From contig JALEOU010000073.1 in NCBI GenBank assembly GCA_022766945.1, positions 1-63,644 of the forward strand: 63,644 nucleotides of DNA, given 5' to 3'. Each line of letters opens with the position of its first letter. Within the stretch, counting starts at the first letter, position 1. The notes under the pieces are model-generated. The model worked only from the letters and a program-made list of their open reading frames with translations. It ran no database searches and was not told the DNA's origin. This document shows, in pieces, positions 28,723 to 37,277 of the stretch. Both the position numbers and the translations under genes were made by a program. Origin of the DNA: Fusicatenibacter sp. GTDB taxonomy: Bacteria; Bacillota; Clostridia; Lachnospirales; Lachnospiraceae.

Positions 28723-28878
28723 AAAAACAGGATTTAAAACAATTCGGGAAAATTGTATTCGTTTTTGATAATAACTGAACTTAAATCTGGTAGAATTTCC
28801 CTGAAATAGTTCGTATAATAATATGTGATTGAAACCTGACACGGATAGGAATCTATTTTGATATAGGAGGAAAGAAAC

Positions 28879-29613
28879 GTGAACAATTTGGAAAGAAGAG
28901 ATGCGGGATTGCCATATATCTCAGATGAAAGCATTTTCCGGCAGCAAATGCCTGCAAGAAAACTGACACAGGAACTAAATACGGCAGACAGATCTGATTT
29001 TGATACTATCGGAAGAATCGTGAAAGAGCTTCTTGGAAAATCGGACGGTGCATTTATCAATCCGCCGTTTTACTGTGACTATGGATTTAATATCGAGGTA
29101 GGGAAAAACTTTTTTGCCAACTACAATTGTACTATCCTTGATGTGGGGAAAGTGACAATCGGGGACAATTGCCAGATGGCTCCGAATGTTGCAATTTATA
29201 CGGCCGGACATCCGGTTCATCCGGATTCCAGAAACAGTGCGTATGAATACGGAATTCCAGTGACCATTGGTGATAATTGCTGGATTGGCGGTAATGCGGT
29301 GATCTGCCCCGGTGTACATATCGGCAATAATGTGATTATCGGTGCGGGAAGTGTGGTTACGAAAGATATCCCGGACTGGTCCATTGCTGCAGGAAATCCA
29401 TGCAGAGTGATTCGTAAAATTACAGAGGATGACCGCAGATATTATTACAAAGATCAAGAATTTGATGAGGAAGCATGGACTGATCTGGTACAGAGAGGCT
29501 TTGGAGGTGAAAATGCCCAAAAAAAAGAGTGCGTGAAAGGCTTCTACATGATATACTGTTATAAACAGCCCTGCGATAGACGGCAGGGCTGTATTTGGCT
29601 TTTTCAATTTTGA
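28879..29613 (+). CDS. Maltose/galactoside-type sugar O-acetyltransferase with aberrant C terminus
   Basis: Transfers acetyl from acetyl-CoA to a sugar hydroxyl. The N-terminal maltose-acetyltransferase helix region is followed by left-handed beta-helix repeats with the catalytic histidine in TAGHPVHPD near 113 and the CoA loop GAGSVVTKDIPDWSIAAGNP near 155. Start is GTG 28879 after TAGGAGG. The body should end near residue 215. Instead, after an A8 run at 29519-29526, the frame continues through the terminator hairpin to 29613. Removing one A would give a stop within a few codons (QKKSA). A sequencing error, phase variation or genuine read-through are the options. Confidence 0.8.
   Translation: MNNLERRDAGLPYISDESIFRQQMPARKLTQELNTADRSDFDTIGRIVKELLGKSDGAFINPPFYCDYGFNIEVGKNFFANYNCTILDVGKVTIGDNCQMAPNVAIYTAGHPVHPDSRNSAYEYGIPVTIGDNCWIGGNAVICPGVHIGNNVIIGAGSVVTKDIPDWSIAAGNPCRVIRKITEDDRRYYYKDQEFDEEAWTDLVQRGFGGENAQKKECVKGFYMIYCYKQPCDRRQGCIWLFQF
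29565..29592 (+). terminator. Terminator inside the acetyltransferase reading frame
   Basis: A 10-bp stem (ACAGCCCTGC / GCAGGGCTGT) is followed by a T-rich tract with T5. It lies within the extended coding frame, supporting the idea that the true stop is earlier. Confidence 0.8.
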
Positions 29614-30155
29614 GAGGATCGCCCGGATAAGTAAGAAATTGATGCTGTCAGAAACTCCCTTGAGTCTTCTGACAGGAGGGAGAGATAGGGCTGATAGGAT
29701 TCCAAAAATCGGGTCAGCTTTCGCTCTCTTTGGCGGGAAGTTTTGCACTTTTGCAGTTCTTTATCGAGCTGATCAATGGATCTTACAAGGAATTCCCTGA
29801 AGATGGCGTCCTGGTGATCGAGCAGCTGTTTTTTCTGTTCGCTTGGAAGCGTCTGAAAAGGATAGTAGGGTTCCAGAAGGATCAGCTTTTTACAGGCACC
29901 AAGAGCGCCTTCCCACGCTTCAAAGAAGGATGGGGCGTTTGCTGCTTTTGAAAGTATTGCGATCTGGTCGGCCAGTGTTTTGATGTTTGTGTCGAGATAT
30001 GTATCTGCTGCTTTTTGAAGCGTAGGCAGATCTGTGATCCGGGTCAGATAGTCGGTTCCATAAACAATATTCTGTATGGTGGTCAGATCTTTTTCTGAGA
30101 ACCCGGTATCACAGTTGGAAGAGCTCTTTCGCAGTCTGCGAAACAGTTTCGGCAT
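29604..30155 (-). CDS. Unrecognised helical protein downstream of queA
   Basis: A 183-residue soluble protein, nearly all predicted helix, with a basic N terminus (MPKLFRRLRKSSS) and no signal peptide or membrane span. The most conserved-looking parts are FFEAWEGALGACKKLILLEP near 90 and the RQRERKLTRFLESY helix near 145. I know no family for it. It starts 18 bp after the queA stop on the same strand, so it is probably in the queA transcript, and its 3' end runs ten bases into the convergent acetyltransferase frame. Confidence 0.65.
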   Translation of the reverse strand: MPKLFRRLRKSSSNCDTGFSEKDLTTIQNIVYGTDYLTRITDLPTLQKAADTYLDTNIKTLADQIAILSKAANAPSFFEAWEGALGACKKLILLEPYYPFQTLPSEQKKQLLDHQDAIFREFLVRSIDQLDKELQKCKTSRQRERKLTRFLESYQPYLSLLSEDSREFLTASISYLSGRSSQN

Positions 30156-30173
30156 AAAGGTTTCCTCCGAAGG

Positions 30174-31199
30174 TTATTCGATCATCATAGCATCCCCAAA
30201 AGAGAAGAAACGGTAGCGTTTACGTACAGCTTCTTCGTAGGCAGCCATAATGTGTTCTTTCCCAGCTAGTGCAGAGACAAGCATCAGCAGTGTGGATTCA
30301 GGAAGGTGGAAATTTGTGATCAGACCATCGATGATTTTAAACTGATATCCCGGATAAATGAAAATATCCGTCCAGCTGCTCCCGGCTTTTAAGATACCGT
30401 TTTCTCCGGCAGCAGATTCCAGGGTACGGCAGCTTGTGGTGCCAACGGAGATTACGCGATGACCGGAAGCTTTGGCGTCATTTATGAGTTTTGCCTGATC
30501 TTCTTCCACAACATAAAATTCGGAATGCATATGGTGTTTTGTAACATCTTCCACTTTGACGGGACGAAAAGTCCCCAGTCCGACATGAAGCGTTACATGA
30601 GCGATCTGAACACCCATGGCTTTTACTTCAGACAGCAATTCTTTGGTGAAATGAAGCCCGGCGGTGGGAGCGGCAGCAGAGCCTTCATGTCTGGCATAGA
30701 CAGTCTGATATCGGTTTTTGTCTTCAAGTTTGTGTGTGATATAAGGCGGAAGAGGCATTTCTCCCAGCTGATCCAGGATTTCTTCGAAAATGCCATCGTA
30801 ATGAAATTGAATCAGTCGATTGCCTTCCTCCACGATATCGATGATTTCACCGGTAAGAAGTCCATCGCCAAAGTTTATGACCGTGCCTGGCTTACACTTT
30901 TTTCCCGGCTTTACCAGCGTTTCCCAGATATCATTTTCCCGGCGTTTCAGAAGCAGCAGTTCAATGGCAGCCTCTGTACCTTGTTTGATGCCGTACAGAC
31001 GGGCGGGGATTACTTTCGTATCGTTGATCACCAGACAGTCACCTGGCTGTAAATAGTGCAGAATATCGCGAAAATGACCATGTGTGAATTCACCGGTTAC
31101 TTTGTCAAGATGCATCAGTCTGGAAGCACTCCGGTCTTTCAGGGGATCCTGAGCGATGAGTTCTTTGGGCAGGTCATAGTAAAAATCAGAAGTTTTCAT
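30174..31199 (-). CDS. queA: tRNA preQ1(34) S-adenosylmethionine ribosyltransferase-isomerase QueA
   Basis: Transfers and rearranges the ribose of S-adenosylmethionine onto preQ1-tRNA to form epoxyqueuosine, the substrate of QueH, which is also in this window. The 341-residue protein begins [11 protein letters not shown] and shows the family blocks [15 protein letters not shown] near 55, APTAGLHFT near 165, [10 protein letters not shown] near 190 and YPGYQFK near 280. The start at 31199 is supported by GGAGGAG; 14 upstream codons in frame lack it. It has its own promoter and is followed closely by an unknown gene. Confidence 0.95.
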   Translation of the reverse strand: MKTSDFYYDLPKELIAQDPLKDRSASRLMHLDKVTGEFTHGHFRDILHYLQPGDCLVINDTKVIPARLYGIKQGTEAAIELLLLKRRENDIWETLVKPGKKCKPGTVINFGDGLLTGEIIDIVEEGNRLIQFHYDGIFEEILDQLGEMPLPPYITHKLEDKNRYQTVYARHEGSAAAPTAGLHFTKELLSEVKAMGVQIAHVTLHVGLGTFRPVKVEDVTKHHMHSEFYVVEEDQAKLINDAKASGHRVISVGTTSCRTLESAAGENGILKAGSSWTDIFIYPGYQFKIIDGLITNFHLPESTLLMLVSALAGKEHIMAAYEEAVRKRYRFFSFGDAMMIE

Positions 31200-31231
31200 A
31201 TTCTCCTCCATGTGTAATGTCGCTATGCTTT

Positions 31232-31260
31232 GTTTTATCACGGAATTCTTAATTTGTCAA
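31232..31260 (-). promoter_or_regulatory. Promoter of queA
   Basis: On the minus strand TTGACA (31255-31260), a 17-bp spacer and TAAAAC (31232-31237) lie 33 bp upstream of the queA start. Confidence 0.7.
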
Positions 31261-31351
31261 TGAGAAGGGGAAAAGCAGCAGGTAGCAGGTTTTCTTTTTA
31301 GAACAAAAACGATAGATTTCCTTAAGCTTCCTTAAGATGAACGAAACTGTA

Positions 31352-31380
31352 TTGCTCTTGCCAATAAGATCGGGTACACT
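31352..31380 (+). promoter_or_regulatory. Promoter of the phosphatidylethanolamine operon
   Basis: TTGCTC (31352-31357) and TACACT (31375-31380) have a 17-bp spacer. A small ACAAG/CTTGT hairpin follows in the leader. Confidence 0.55.
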
Positions 31381-31451
31381 TATTTACAAGTCGGAACAAG
31401 TGTGCTTGTGCATGCTTTTCACTCCGGACTCGTCGATAAGGAGCCTTGGAT

Positions 31452-32243
31452 ATGCAATACATTCGTAAAATAACAAAAAAGATTCTCCCGCTCTATGGAC
31501 TGTGTCCGCTGCTCATCACTTTTATCGTAAACTGCCTGGCGTACGGAGGTGCAAAGCTGATTGCGGGGAACTGGAAGCATTACTGTATGGAAACGGTACT
31601 GGATCAGAGAATTCCTTTCTTACCGTGGACACTTGCAATCTATCTGGGATGCTATCTGTTCTGGATCGTAAATTATGTAATAATTGCCGGGGGAGAACGA
31701 GAAGAGGTAGATCGATTCTTTTTGGCAGATGTTATGTCCAGAATTATCTGCTTTGCTTTATTTCTTGCCCTTCCGACGACAAATCACAGGCCGGTTATAT
31801 CAGAGAATGGCTTCTGGAATCTGGGAATGAAATTTCTGTATACCGTGGATTCAGCAGAGAATTTGTTCCCTTCCATTCATTGTCTGACCAGCTGGTTTTG
31901 TTTTATCGGTGTGCGCAGGAGAAAGGGAATACCGAAATGGTATCGTTTTTTTTCTGCGGCTGCGGCGGTGGCTGTATTCCTGGCTACGCTGACAACGAAA
32001 CAGCATGTGATAGTGGATGTTGTGGGAGGAGTTTTACTGTCAGAAGGATGCTTCTTTCTCAGTGGCTGTGGGAAAGCCGCTGAGCTTTATGGAAAGCTTA
32101 TGGATGCGTTGCTGTCCTGTTTTTCTTCCCGTAGAGAAGTCAAAAGCCGCAGTGCATGGAAGTCTTATAAAAGAACAGCTCAAAAATCAGGATCGGAGGC
32201 GTTTGGAAAATGCAAAGCAGGAAAAAAACAGCAGCAAATCTGA
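31452..32243 (+). CDS. PAP2-superfamily membrane phosphatase
   Basis: A membrane phosphatase of 263 residues with about five spans. The active-site blocks are LFPSIHCLTSW (motif C2, SxH, near 141) and TKQHVIVDVVGG (motif C3, near 184) with the catalytic histidines. Motif C1 is poorly conserved. Such enzymes dephosphorylate phosphatidic acid, phosphatidylglycerol phosphate or undecaprenyl pyrophosphate. The ATG at 31452 follows AAGGAG; a TTG six bases earlier is possible. Its basic tail overlaps the next gene by 34 bp, and the gene heads an operon for phosphatidylethanolamine synthesis. Confidence 0.82.
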   Translation: MQYIRKITKKILPLYGLCPLLITFIVNCLAYGGAKLIAGNWKHYCMETVLDQRIPFLPWTLAIYLGCYLFWIVNYVIIAGGEREEVDRFFLADVMSRIICFALFLALPTTNHRPVISENGFWNLGMKFLYTVDSAENLFPSIHCLTSWFCFIGVRRRKGIPKWYRFFSAAAAVAVFLATLTTKQHVIVDVVGGVLLSEGCFFLSGCGKAAELYGKLMDALLSCFSSRREVKSRSAWKSYKRTAQKSGSEAFGKCKAGKKQQQI

Positions 32244-33259
32244 TCTTTCTGATTGTGATTTTTGTCCTTACTGTTTATGGCGTTTTTCGCGGGGAAGATC
32301 TTCCAGGTATGATTGCTGCTATCAAGGATACAGATGTCAGATGGCTGGCCCTGGGTGTTTTGTGTGTGGTGTTTTTTATATGGGGTGAATCGATTATCAT
32401 CTGGTATCTGTTGGATTCGTTTCAAATATCGGTGAGGAAAAGTACCTGTTTTCTCTTTTCCTCCGTTGGATTTTTTTTCAGCTGTATAACACCTTCAGCA
32501 AGCGGAGGTCAGCCGATGCAGCTTTATTATATGAAAAAAGAAAAAATCTCACTTCCGGTATCTGCGGTGATACTTATGATTGTCACGATTACATATAAAT
32601 TTGTGCTGGTGGCAGCAGGGGTCGGGATCTTGTTCTTTGGAAGAGGATTTCTGCACCGGTATCTGGAGGGGATTCTTCCGATCTTTTATCTTGGGATTGT
32701 ATTGAATATTTTATGTGTAACTGCTATGCTGGTGCTGGTATTTCATCCGGTTCTGGCAAGGAGCATTCTGGTAAAAGGCCTGTTTTTGTTGGAAAGGTAT
32801 CATATTTTGAAAAAGAAGGAAAGCCGGCTGAAACGTCTGGAGAATTCCATGGATGTTTATCGGGACACGGCAGCCTATCTGGGAACACATAAGCTGGTGA
32901 TGGCAAGGGTACTTGCGGTTACCTTTGCTCAGAGAACAGCACTTTTTGCGGCCACCTGGTTTGTCTACCGCGCCTTCCGTTTGTCAGGAACGACTCCGGC
33001 GACAATCATTCTGCTGCAGGCGGTGATCGCTGTGTCTGTAGATATGCTTCCGCTTCCGGGCGGGATGGGAATCAGCGAGACACTGTTTTTGAAAATTTTT
33101 CAGCCGGTTTTTGGGGAGCTGATTCTTGCGGGGATGGTACTCTCGAGAGGACTGGGATATTATGGAGAATTGCTGGTGAGCGCTGTTTTCACTGTTGCTG
33201 CACAGTTGACGATCGGGCACAAACGTCAGGGTGTGGAACAACAGCAAAGGATCAAATGA
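32210..33259 (+). CDS. UPF0104/LPG_synthase_TM-type flippase-like membrane protein
   Basis: A 349-residue membrane protein with seven to nine spans, matching the flippase half of lysylphosphatidylglycerol synthase (MprF) without the aminoacyl-transferase half. Typical blocks are CITPSASGGQPMQ near 94 and DMLPLPGGMGISE near 282. The family moves lipids across the membrane. In this operon, with PssA and Psd, it might move phosphatidylserine or phosphatidylethanolamine; that is inference from position. Confidence 0.8.
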   Translation: MQSRKKTAANLIFLIVIFVLTVYGVFRGEDLPGMIAAIKDTDVRWLALGVLCVVFFIWGESIIIWYLLDSFQISVRKSTCFLFSSVGFFFSCITPSASGGQPMQLYYMKKEKISLPVSAVILMIVTITYKFVLVAAGVGILFFGRGFLHRYLEGILPIFYLGIVLNILCVTAMLVLVFHPVLARSILVKGLFLLERYHILKKKESRLKRLENSMDVYRDTAAYLGTHKLVMARVLAVTFAQRTALFAATWFVYRAFRLSGTTPATIILLQAVIAVSVDMLPLPGGMGISETLFLKIFQPVFGELILAGMVLSRGLGYYGELLVSAVFTVAAQLTIGHKRQGVEQQQRIK

Positions 33260-33275
33260 GAAGGGGAATGGATTT

Positions 33276-33911
33276 ATGATTGGATTTTATGACTATACCG
33301 TGATTCTAACTTATATTAGTTTTGCTTCTTCCGTGTGCGGAATATTTCTTGCGGTGACGGGGCATTTTAACTGGGCAATCTTTTGCCTGGCATTTTCGGG
33401 TCTCTGTGACATGTTTGACGGGAAAATTGCGAGAACGAAAAAAGATCGGACAGAGGACGAAAAGAAATTTGGAATTCAGATCGATTCGCTCTGTGACGTG
33501 GTTTGTTTTGGAGTATTTCCGATTGTCATCTGTTATGAGATGGGAATGCGCCATCTCTATAGTATTCCGTTGTTGGTTTTTTATGGATTGGCTGGTATCA
33601 TACGTCTCGGCTATTTCAATGTCATGGAAGAAAAACGGCAGGAAGAGACGGAAGAAGCGAGAAAGTATTATCAGGGACTTCCTATCACATCCATGTCTGT
33701 GGCCCTACCGCTTCTTTTTGTGGTATCACCGTTGTTTCCCGGATTTTTTATGTTGGCGCTGCATCTGTTGGTGCTGACGGTAGGGATCCTTTTTATCACT
33801 GATTTTCAGTTCCGAAAGCCGACGAATCGTGAGCTGGCTATTTTGGTGACTGTCGTTGCCATCGCCGTGCTACGGGTACTTTTTTTGTGGAAAGGAAGGC
33901 TGAAAGCATGA
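33276..33911 (+). CDS. pssA: CDP-diacylglycerol-serine O-phosphatidyltransferase
   Basis: A CDP-alcohol phosphatidyltransferase of 211 residues with several membrane spans. The catalytic signature D-x2-D-G-x2-A-R-x8-G-x3-D-x3-D is fully visible (CDMFDGKIARTKKD near 45, then GIQIDSLCD). It should make phosphatidylserine from CDP-diacylglycerol and serine, because the next gene is phosphatidylserine decarboxylase. ATG 33276 has AAGGGG upstream; the frame upstream of it overlaps the previous gene and is not used. Its stop overlaps the psd start. Confidence 0.88.
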   Translation: MIGFYDYTVILTYISFASSVCGIFLAVTGHFNWAIFCLAFSGLCDMFDGKIARTKKDRTEDEKKFGIQIDSLCDVVCFGVFPIVICYEMGMRHLYSIPLLVFYGLAGIIRLGYFNVMEEKRQEETEEARKYYQGLPITSMSVALPLLFVVSPLFPGFFMLALHLLVLTVGILFITDFQFRKPTNRELAILVTVVAIAVLRVLFLWKGRLKA

Positions 33912-34819
33912 GCTTATGCAGCTATCACGACGGAACGATAAAGGAAGAACGTGGAATCCAGGATCGTGTGCTGGAAGTTCTCTATGGAAGTATAGCCGGA
34001 CGTTTGCTGATTCGGCCATTTCTCCATCCTGCAGTATCCAGGGTTGTCGGCCACTTTTTGGATACCGGTGCATCAAAGATCTTGATTGGGCCATTTGTGA
34101 AGGCGAACAGAATAGATCTGTCTGTGTGTGAAAAGGAAAAATTCGCATCTTATAATGATTTTTTTACAAGAAGATTAAGGGCAGGAGAACGAAATTTTTC
34201 CTGTGATTCCGGCGATTTTGCAAGTCCGTGTGATGCAAGGCTTCTGATATCTCCAATTCATTCGAAAGGCCATTTTGCTGTTAAGAATACGGTGTATACG
34301 CTGGAAGAGCTGCTTCGTGATAAGGAATTGTCCAGACGATATATGGGAGGCTATTCTTTTCTCTATCGACTTTCTGTAGACGATTATCATCGTTACTGCT
34401 TTGTGGATGATGGAATCTGTTCGCCGGTTCGCCGAATTGATGGAATTTTCCACACGGTAAATCCCACGGCCAATGATCATTGCCCGATTTACAAGGAAAA
34501 TACCAGAGAGTACAGTCTTTTGAGATCACGGAACTTCGGTACGATACTGATGATGGAAGTCGGGGCCCTTCTGGTAGGAAGAATTGTCAATCACGAAGCC
34601 ACATCGGGAAAAAGAGAAGTGTATCGCGGCGAGGAAAAAGGTTATTTTGCGTTTGGCGGTTCCACGATTCTGATTCTGACAGAAAAGGGAAAGGTGATCC
34701 CGGATCAGAAGATGCTTCGCAATTCACAACTTGGAATAGAAACCCGCGTTTTTCAGGGAGAAACTGTGGGAAAGAAAAGAGAACCAGAAGAAATCAAAAA
34801 AACAGCAATTCAGCGATGA
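33908..34819 (+). CDS. psd: Phosphatidylserine decarboxylase proenzyme
   Basis: Decarboxylates phosphatidylserine to phosphatidylethanolamine. The 303-residue proenzyme self-cleaves within FGGSTI near 250, producing the pyruvoyl group on the new serine. The catalytic histidine block VDDYHRYCFVDDG is near 158 and the NHEATSGKREVYRGEEKGY segment near 228. ATG 33908 overlaps the pssA stop (ATGA). This is the longer clostridial form. The stop lies inside the shared terminator. Confidence 0.9.
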   Translation: MSLCSYHDGTIKEERGIQDRVLEVLYGSIAGRLLIRPFLHPAVSRVVGHFLDTGASKILIGPFVKANRIDLSVCEKEKFASYNDFFTRRLRAGERNFSCDSGDFASPCDARLLISPIHSKGHFAVKNTVYTLEELLRDKELSRRYMGGYSFLYRLSVDDYHRYCFVDDGICSPVRRIDGIFHTVNPTANDHCPIYKENTREYSLLRSRNFGTILMMEVGALLVGRIVNHEATSGKREVYRGEEKGYFAFGGSTILILTEKGKVIPDQKMLRNSQLGIETRVFQGETVGKKREPEEIKKTAIQR

Positions 34820-34833
34820 ACTGAATTGCTGTT
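34801..34833. terminator. Bidirectional terminator between psd and aroA
   Basis: A 13-bp perfect stem (AACAGCAATTCAG / CTGAATTGCTGTT) has CTTTT after it on the plus strand and a TTTTTTT run on the minus strand, serving both convergent operons. Confidence 0.9.
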
Positions 34834-34865
34834 CTTTTGGTTCTGTCTGATTACCGGGTCAATGT

Positions 34866-36149
34866 TTATTTCTGCAATTTTGCCAGATCGCGATAAAACT
34901 GTGGATAGGAGATATTGACACATTCCGCGCGGAGAATCTGTGTCGGTGAACTGGCAGCAAGAGAGGCAATGGCAAAGGACATGGCAATGCGATGGTCCAG
35001 CATGCTGTCAATAACAGCACCTTTTAATTCCTGCCCACCGTGAATGATCATTCCGTCATCGGTTCCTTCGATGGAGACACCCATAGCAGTGAGCCCGTTT
35101 ACCATGACATCCAGTCGATTGGATTCCTTGACTTTCAGTTCTTCAGCGTTTCGAATGACTGTTGTGCCGTTTGCGGTGGATGCCAGAACTGCAAGGATGG
35201 GGATCTCGTCGATGAGTGTAGGTATCAACGCGCCTTCGATGGTTGTTCCTTTCAGAGAAGGTGTATAGCGAACCAGCAGATCAGCGACAGGTTCACCTCC
35301 GGAAGTGGAAACATTTCTAAGCTCAATATCCGCTCCCATAGCCTGACAGACACGCAGCATACCGTCTCTGGTTGGATTGATTCCGACATTGAGAAGCAGT
35401 ACTTCAGATCCTGGAACCATCAGGGCAGCTGCGATGAAGTAAGCGGAAGAGGAAATGTCTCCGGGAACATGAATCTGACTGCCGATCAGCGACGGGTTTG
35501 GTTCTACTGTGGCGGTCGTATCGTGACTTGTGATATTGGCACCGAAATAGTTTAGCATCAATTCCGTGTGATTGCGGGAAAGGGCAGGTTCCGTAACGCT
35601 GGTAGGTCTATCAGCATACAGACCGGCCAGCAGTACACAGGATTTTACCTGAGCGGATGCTACCGGCGAATTATAGTGAATTCCGTGCAGCGGCCTTCCG
35701 TTGATGTGAAGCGGGGCGCAATGATTTCCCTTAAGGCTGGTAATATCCGCTCCCATACGGGAGAGGGGAGTCATAATCCGTCCCATAGGACGTGACTGGA
35801 TTGATGTATCACCGGTCAGATCGCTCTCAAATGTCTGTCCGGACAGTATACCGGAAATCAGTCGTGTTGTAGTCCCGCTATTTCCGCAGTCAAGCACAGA
35901 ATTCGGTGCAGAGAGCCCATGAAGCCCCTTGCCGTGAATCAGAATACGTTCCGGTGTATTTTCGATCTCCACGCCCATTTTTTGGAAGCAGGAGATTGTT
36001 GAGAGACAGTCTGCGCCCTGAAGAAAATTGGTAACCTCCGTGGTTCCAAGAGAGAGCGCTCCGAACATAACAGCCCGATGAGATATAGATTTGTCACCCG
36101 GGATGCGGATCTCACCTCTCAAAGGTTTTTTTGCTTTTTGAAATTCCAT
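34866..36149 (-). CDS. aroA: 3-phosphoshikimate 1-carboxyvinyltransferase (EPSP synthase)
   Basis: Adds the enolpyruvyl group of PEP to shikimate 3-phosphate. The 427-residue protein has the N-terminal GDKSISHRAVMFGAL block (18-32), the LDCGNSGTTTRL motif near 85, and the C-terminal KVKESNRLDVMVNGL near 345. The alanine/glycine pattern around the PEP site looks like a class II-type enzyme, which I would not push further. It is the last gene of the aroF-tyrA-aroA operon, 12 bp after tyrA, with GGGAGG upstream. Confidence 0.94.
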   Translation of the reverse strand: MEFQKAKKPLRGEIRIPGDKSISHRAVMFGALSLGTTEVTNFLQGADCLSTISCFQKMGVEIENTPERILIHGKGLHGLSAPNSVLDCGNSGTTTRLISGILSGQTFESDLTGDTSIQSRPMGRIMTPLSRMGADITSLKGNHCAPLHINGRPLHGIHYNSPVASAQVKSCVLLAGLYADRPTSVTEPALSRNHTELMLNYFGANITSHDTTATVEPNPSLIGSQIHVPGDISSSAYFIAAALMVPGSEVLLLNVGINPTRDGMLRVCQAMGADIELRNVSTSGGEPVADLLVRYTPSLKGTTIEGALIPTLIDEIPILAVLASTANGTTVIRNAEELKVKESNRLDVMVNGLTAMGVSIEGTDDGMIIHGGQELKGAVIDSMLDHRIAMSFAIASLAASSPTQILRAECVNISYPQFYRDLAKLQK

Positions 36150-36161
36150 AGAGACCTCCCT

Positions 36162-37274
36162 TTAATCCCGGCGATGGATGGTGTAACCGTGATCTGTGAG
36201 AACTTTTTCTGACAGCGTACAGGAATCTTCTTCATATACTTCAATGCGAAGCACGCCTTCTTCAAATTCACGGTTATGGACAATGCCGATGTTTTTGATA
36301 TTGATTCCATTGATCGCAAGAATCGTGGTGACTGCAGCAATTCCCCCTGCCTCATCGAGCAGATCACAGTATAGAACGTATGCTTTCTTCGTGGGACCAA
36401 AAGATGCATCCGGAAGAGAATCCCGGTATTCTTTTGACTGGTCGAACATCGTATAAAGATCCTCTGCTTTTCTGTGATCTACCAGATATTTCGCCTGAAC
36501 CAGAATCCGGATATAAGTATCGAGAACTTTGGAAATCTGTTCCTGATTGGAAAGGCAGATCTGCTGCCATACCTCAGGAGAGGAAGATGCAATCCGCGTG
36601 ATATCCTTGAATCCCCCGGCAGCAATCATTTTCATACGCTCTTCCGGTGTGTCCAGACTCTGGAGTGCATTCACAAGCGTGGATGCCACAATATGGGGTA
36701 AATGACTGACAGCAGCGGTGATATAGTCATGCTCTTCATAAGTAATTACCATGGGAATTGCTTTGAGGGAACGAACAAGCTCCACAAAATCTGAGAGAGC
36801 AGCGATCTCAACTTCCGAACCGGGAGTGATCATATAATAGGCATTTTCCAGGAGGTAATCCGTAGCACTGTCAAAGCCGGTTTTCTCGGAGCCGGTCATG
36901 GGGTGACCACCGATAAAATTGTGAGTTAATCCAAGTGCTTCTGCTGCCTTGTGTATCTCACCTTTTACGCTTCCTACATCAGTGATGATGCAGCCGGGTT
37001 TTACAATCCCTTTCAGGAAAGGAAGGTAGGAAATATTTGTCGAAACTGGTGCGCACAGAAAGACATAATCACAGGTGCAAAAACGGTCATCACGATCAGA
37101 AAGACTGACATCGATAATGCCCTCTTCCATGGCTTTTTCGATCGTCGTTTTCGTCCTGCAGTAAGCCATCAGTTCAAAATCAGGATGAACTTTTCGCAGT
37201 GTTTTTGCAATGGAACCACCGATCAGACCAAGACCGATAAATCCAATGCGCACTTTTTCCTGGGTATTGCACAT
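36162..37274 (-). CDS. tyrA: Prephenate dehydrogenase with C-terminal ACT domain
   Basis: Oxidative decarboxylation of prephenate to 4-hydroxyphenylpyruvate for tyrosine. The 370-residue protein has the NAD-binding GFIGLGLIGGSIAK at 11-24, the active-site GGHPMTGSEKTG near 127 with the catalytic histidine, and SHLPHIVAS near 193. The last 75 residues form an ACT domain (GGIAAVTTILAINGINIKN), the usual site for tyrosine feedback. No chorismate mutase is fused. It sits between aroF and aroA, three bases after aroF. Confidence 0.92.
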   Translation of the reverse strand: MCNTQEKVRIGFIGLGLIGGSIAKTLRKVHPDFELMAYCRTKTTIEKAMEEGIIDVSLSDRDDRFCTCDYVFLCAPVSTNISYLPFLKGIVKPGCIITDVGSVKGEIHKAAEALGLTHNFIGGHPMTGSEKTGFDSATDYLLENAYYMITPGSEVEIAALSDFVELVRSLKAIPMVITYEEHDYITAAVSHLPHIVASTLVNALQSLDTPEERMKMIAAGGFKDITRIASSSPEVWQQICLSNQEQISKVLDTYIRILVQAKYLVDHRKAEDLYTMFDQSKEYRDSLPDASFGPTKKAYVLYCDLLDEAGGIAAVTTILAINGINIKNIGIVHNREFEEGVLRIEVYEEDSCTLSEKVLTDHGYTIHRRD

Positions 37275-37277
37275 AGA

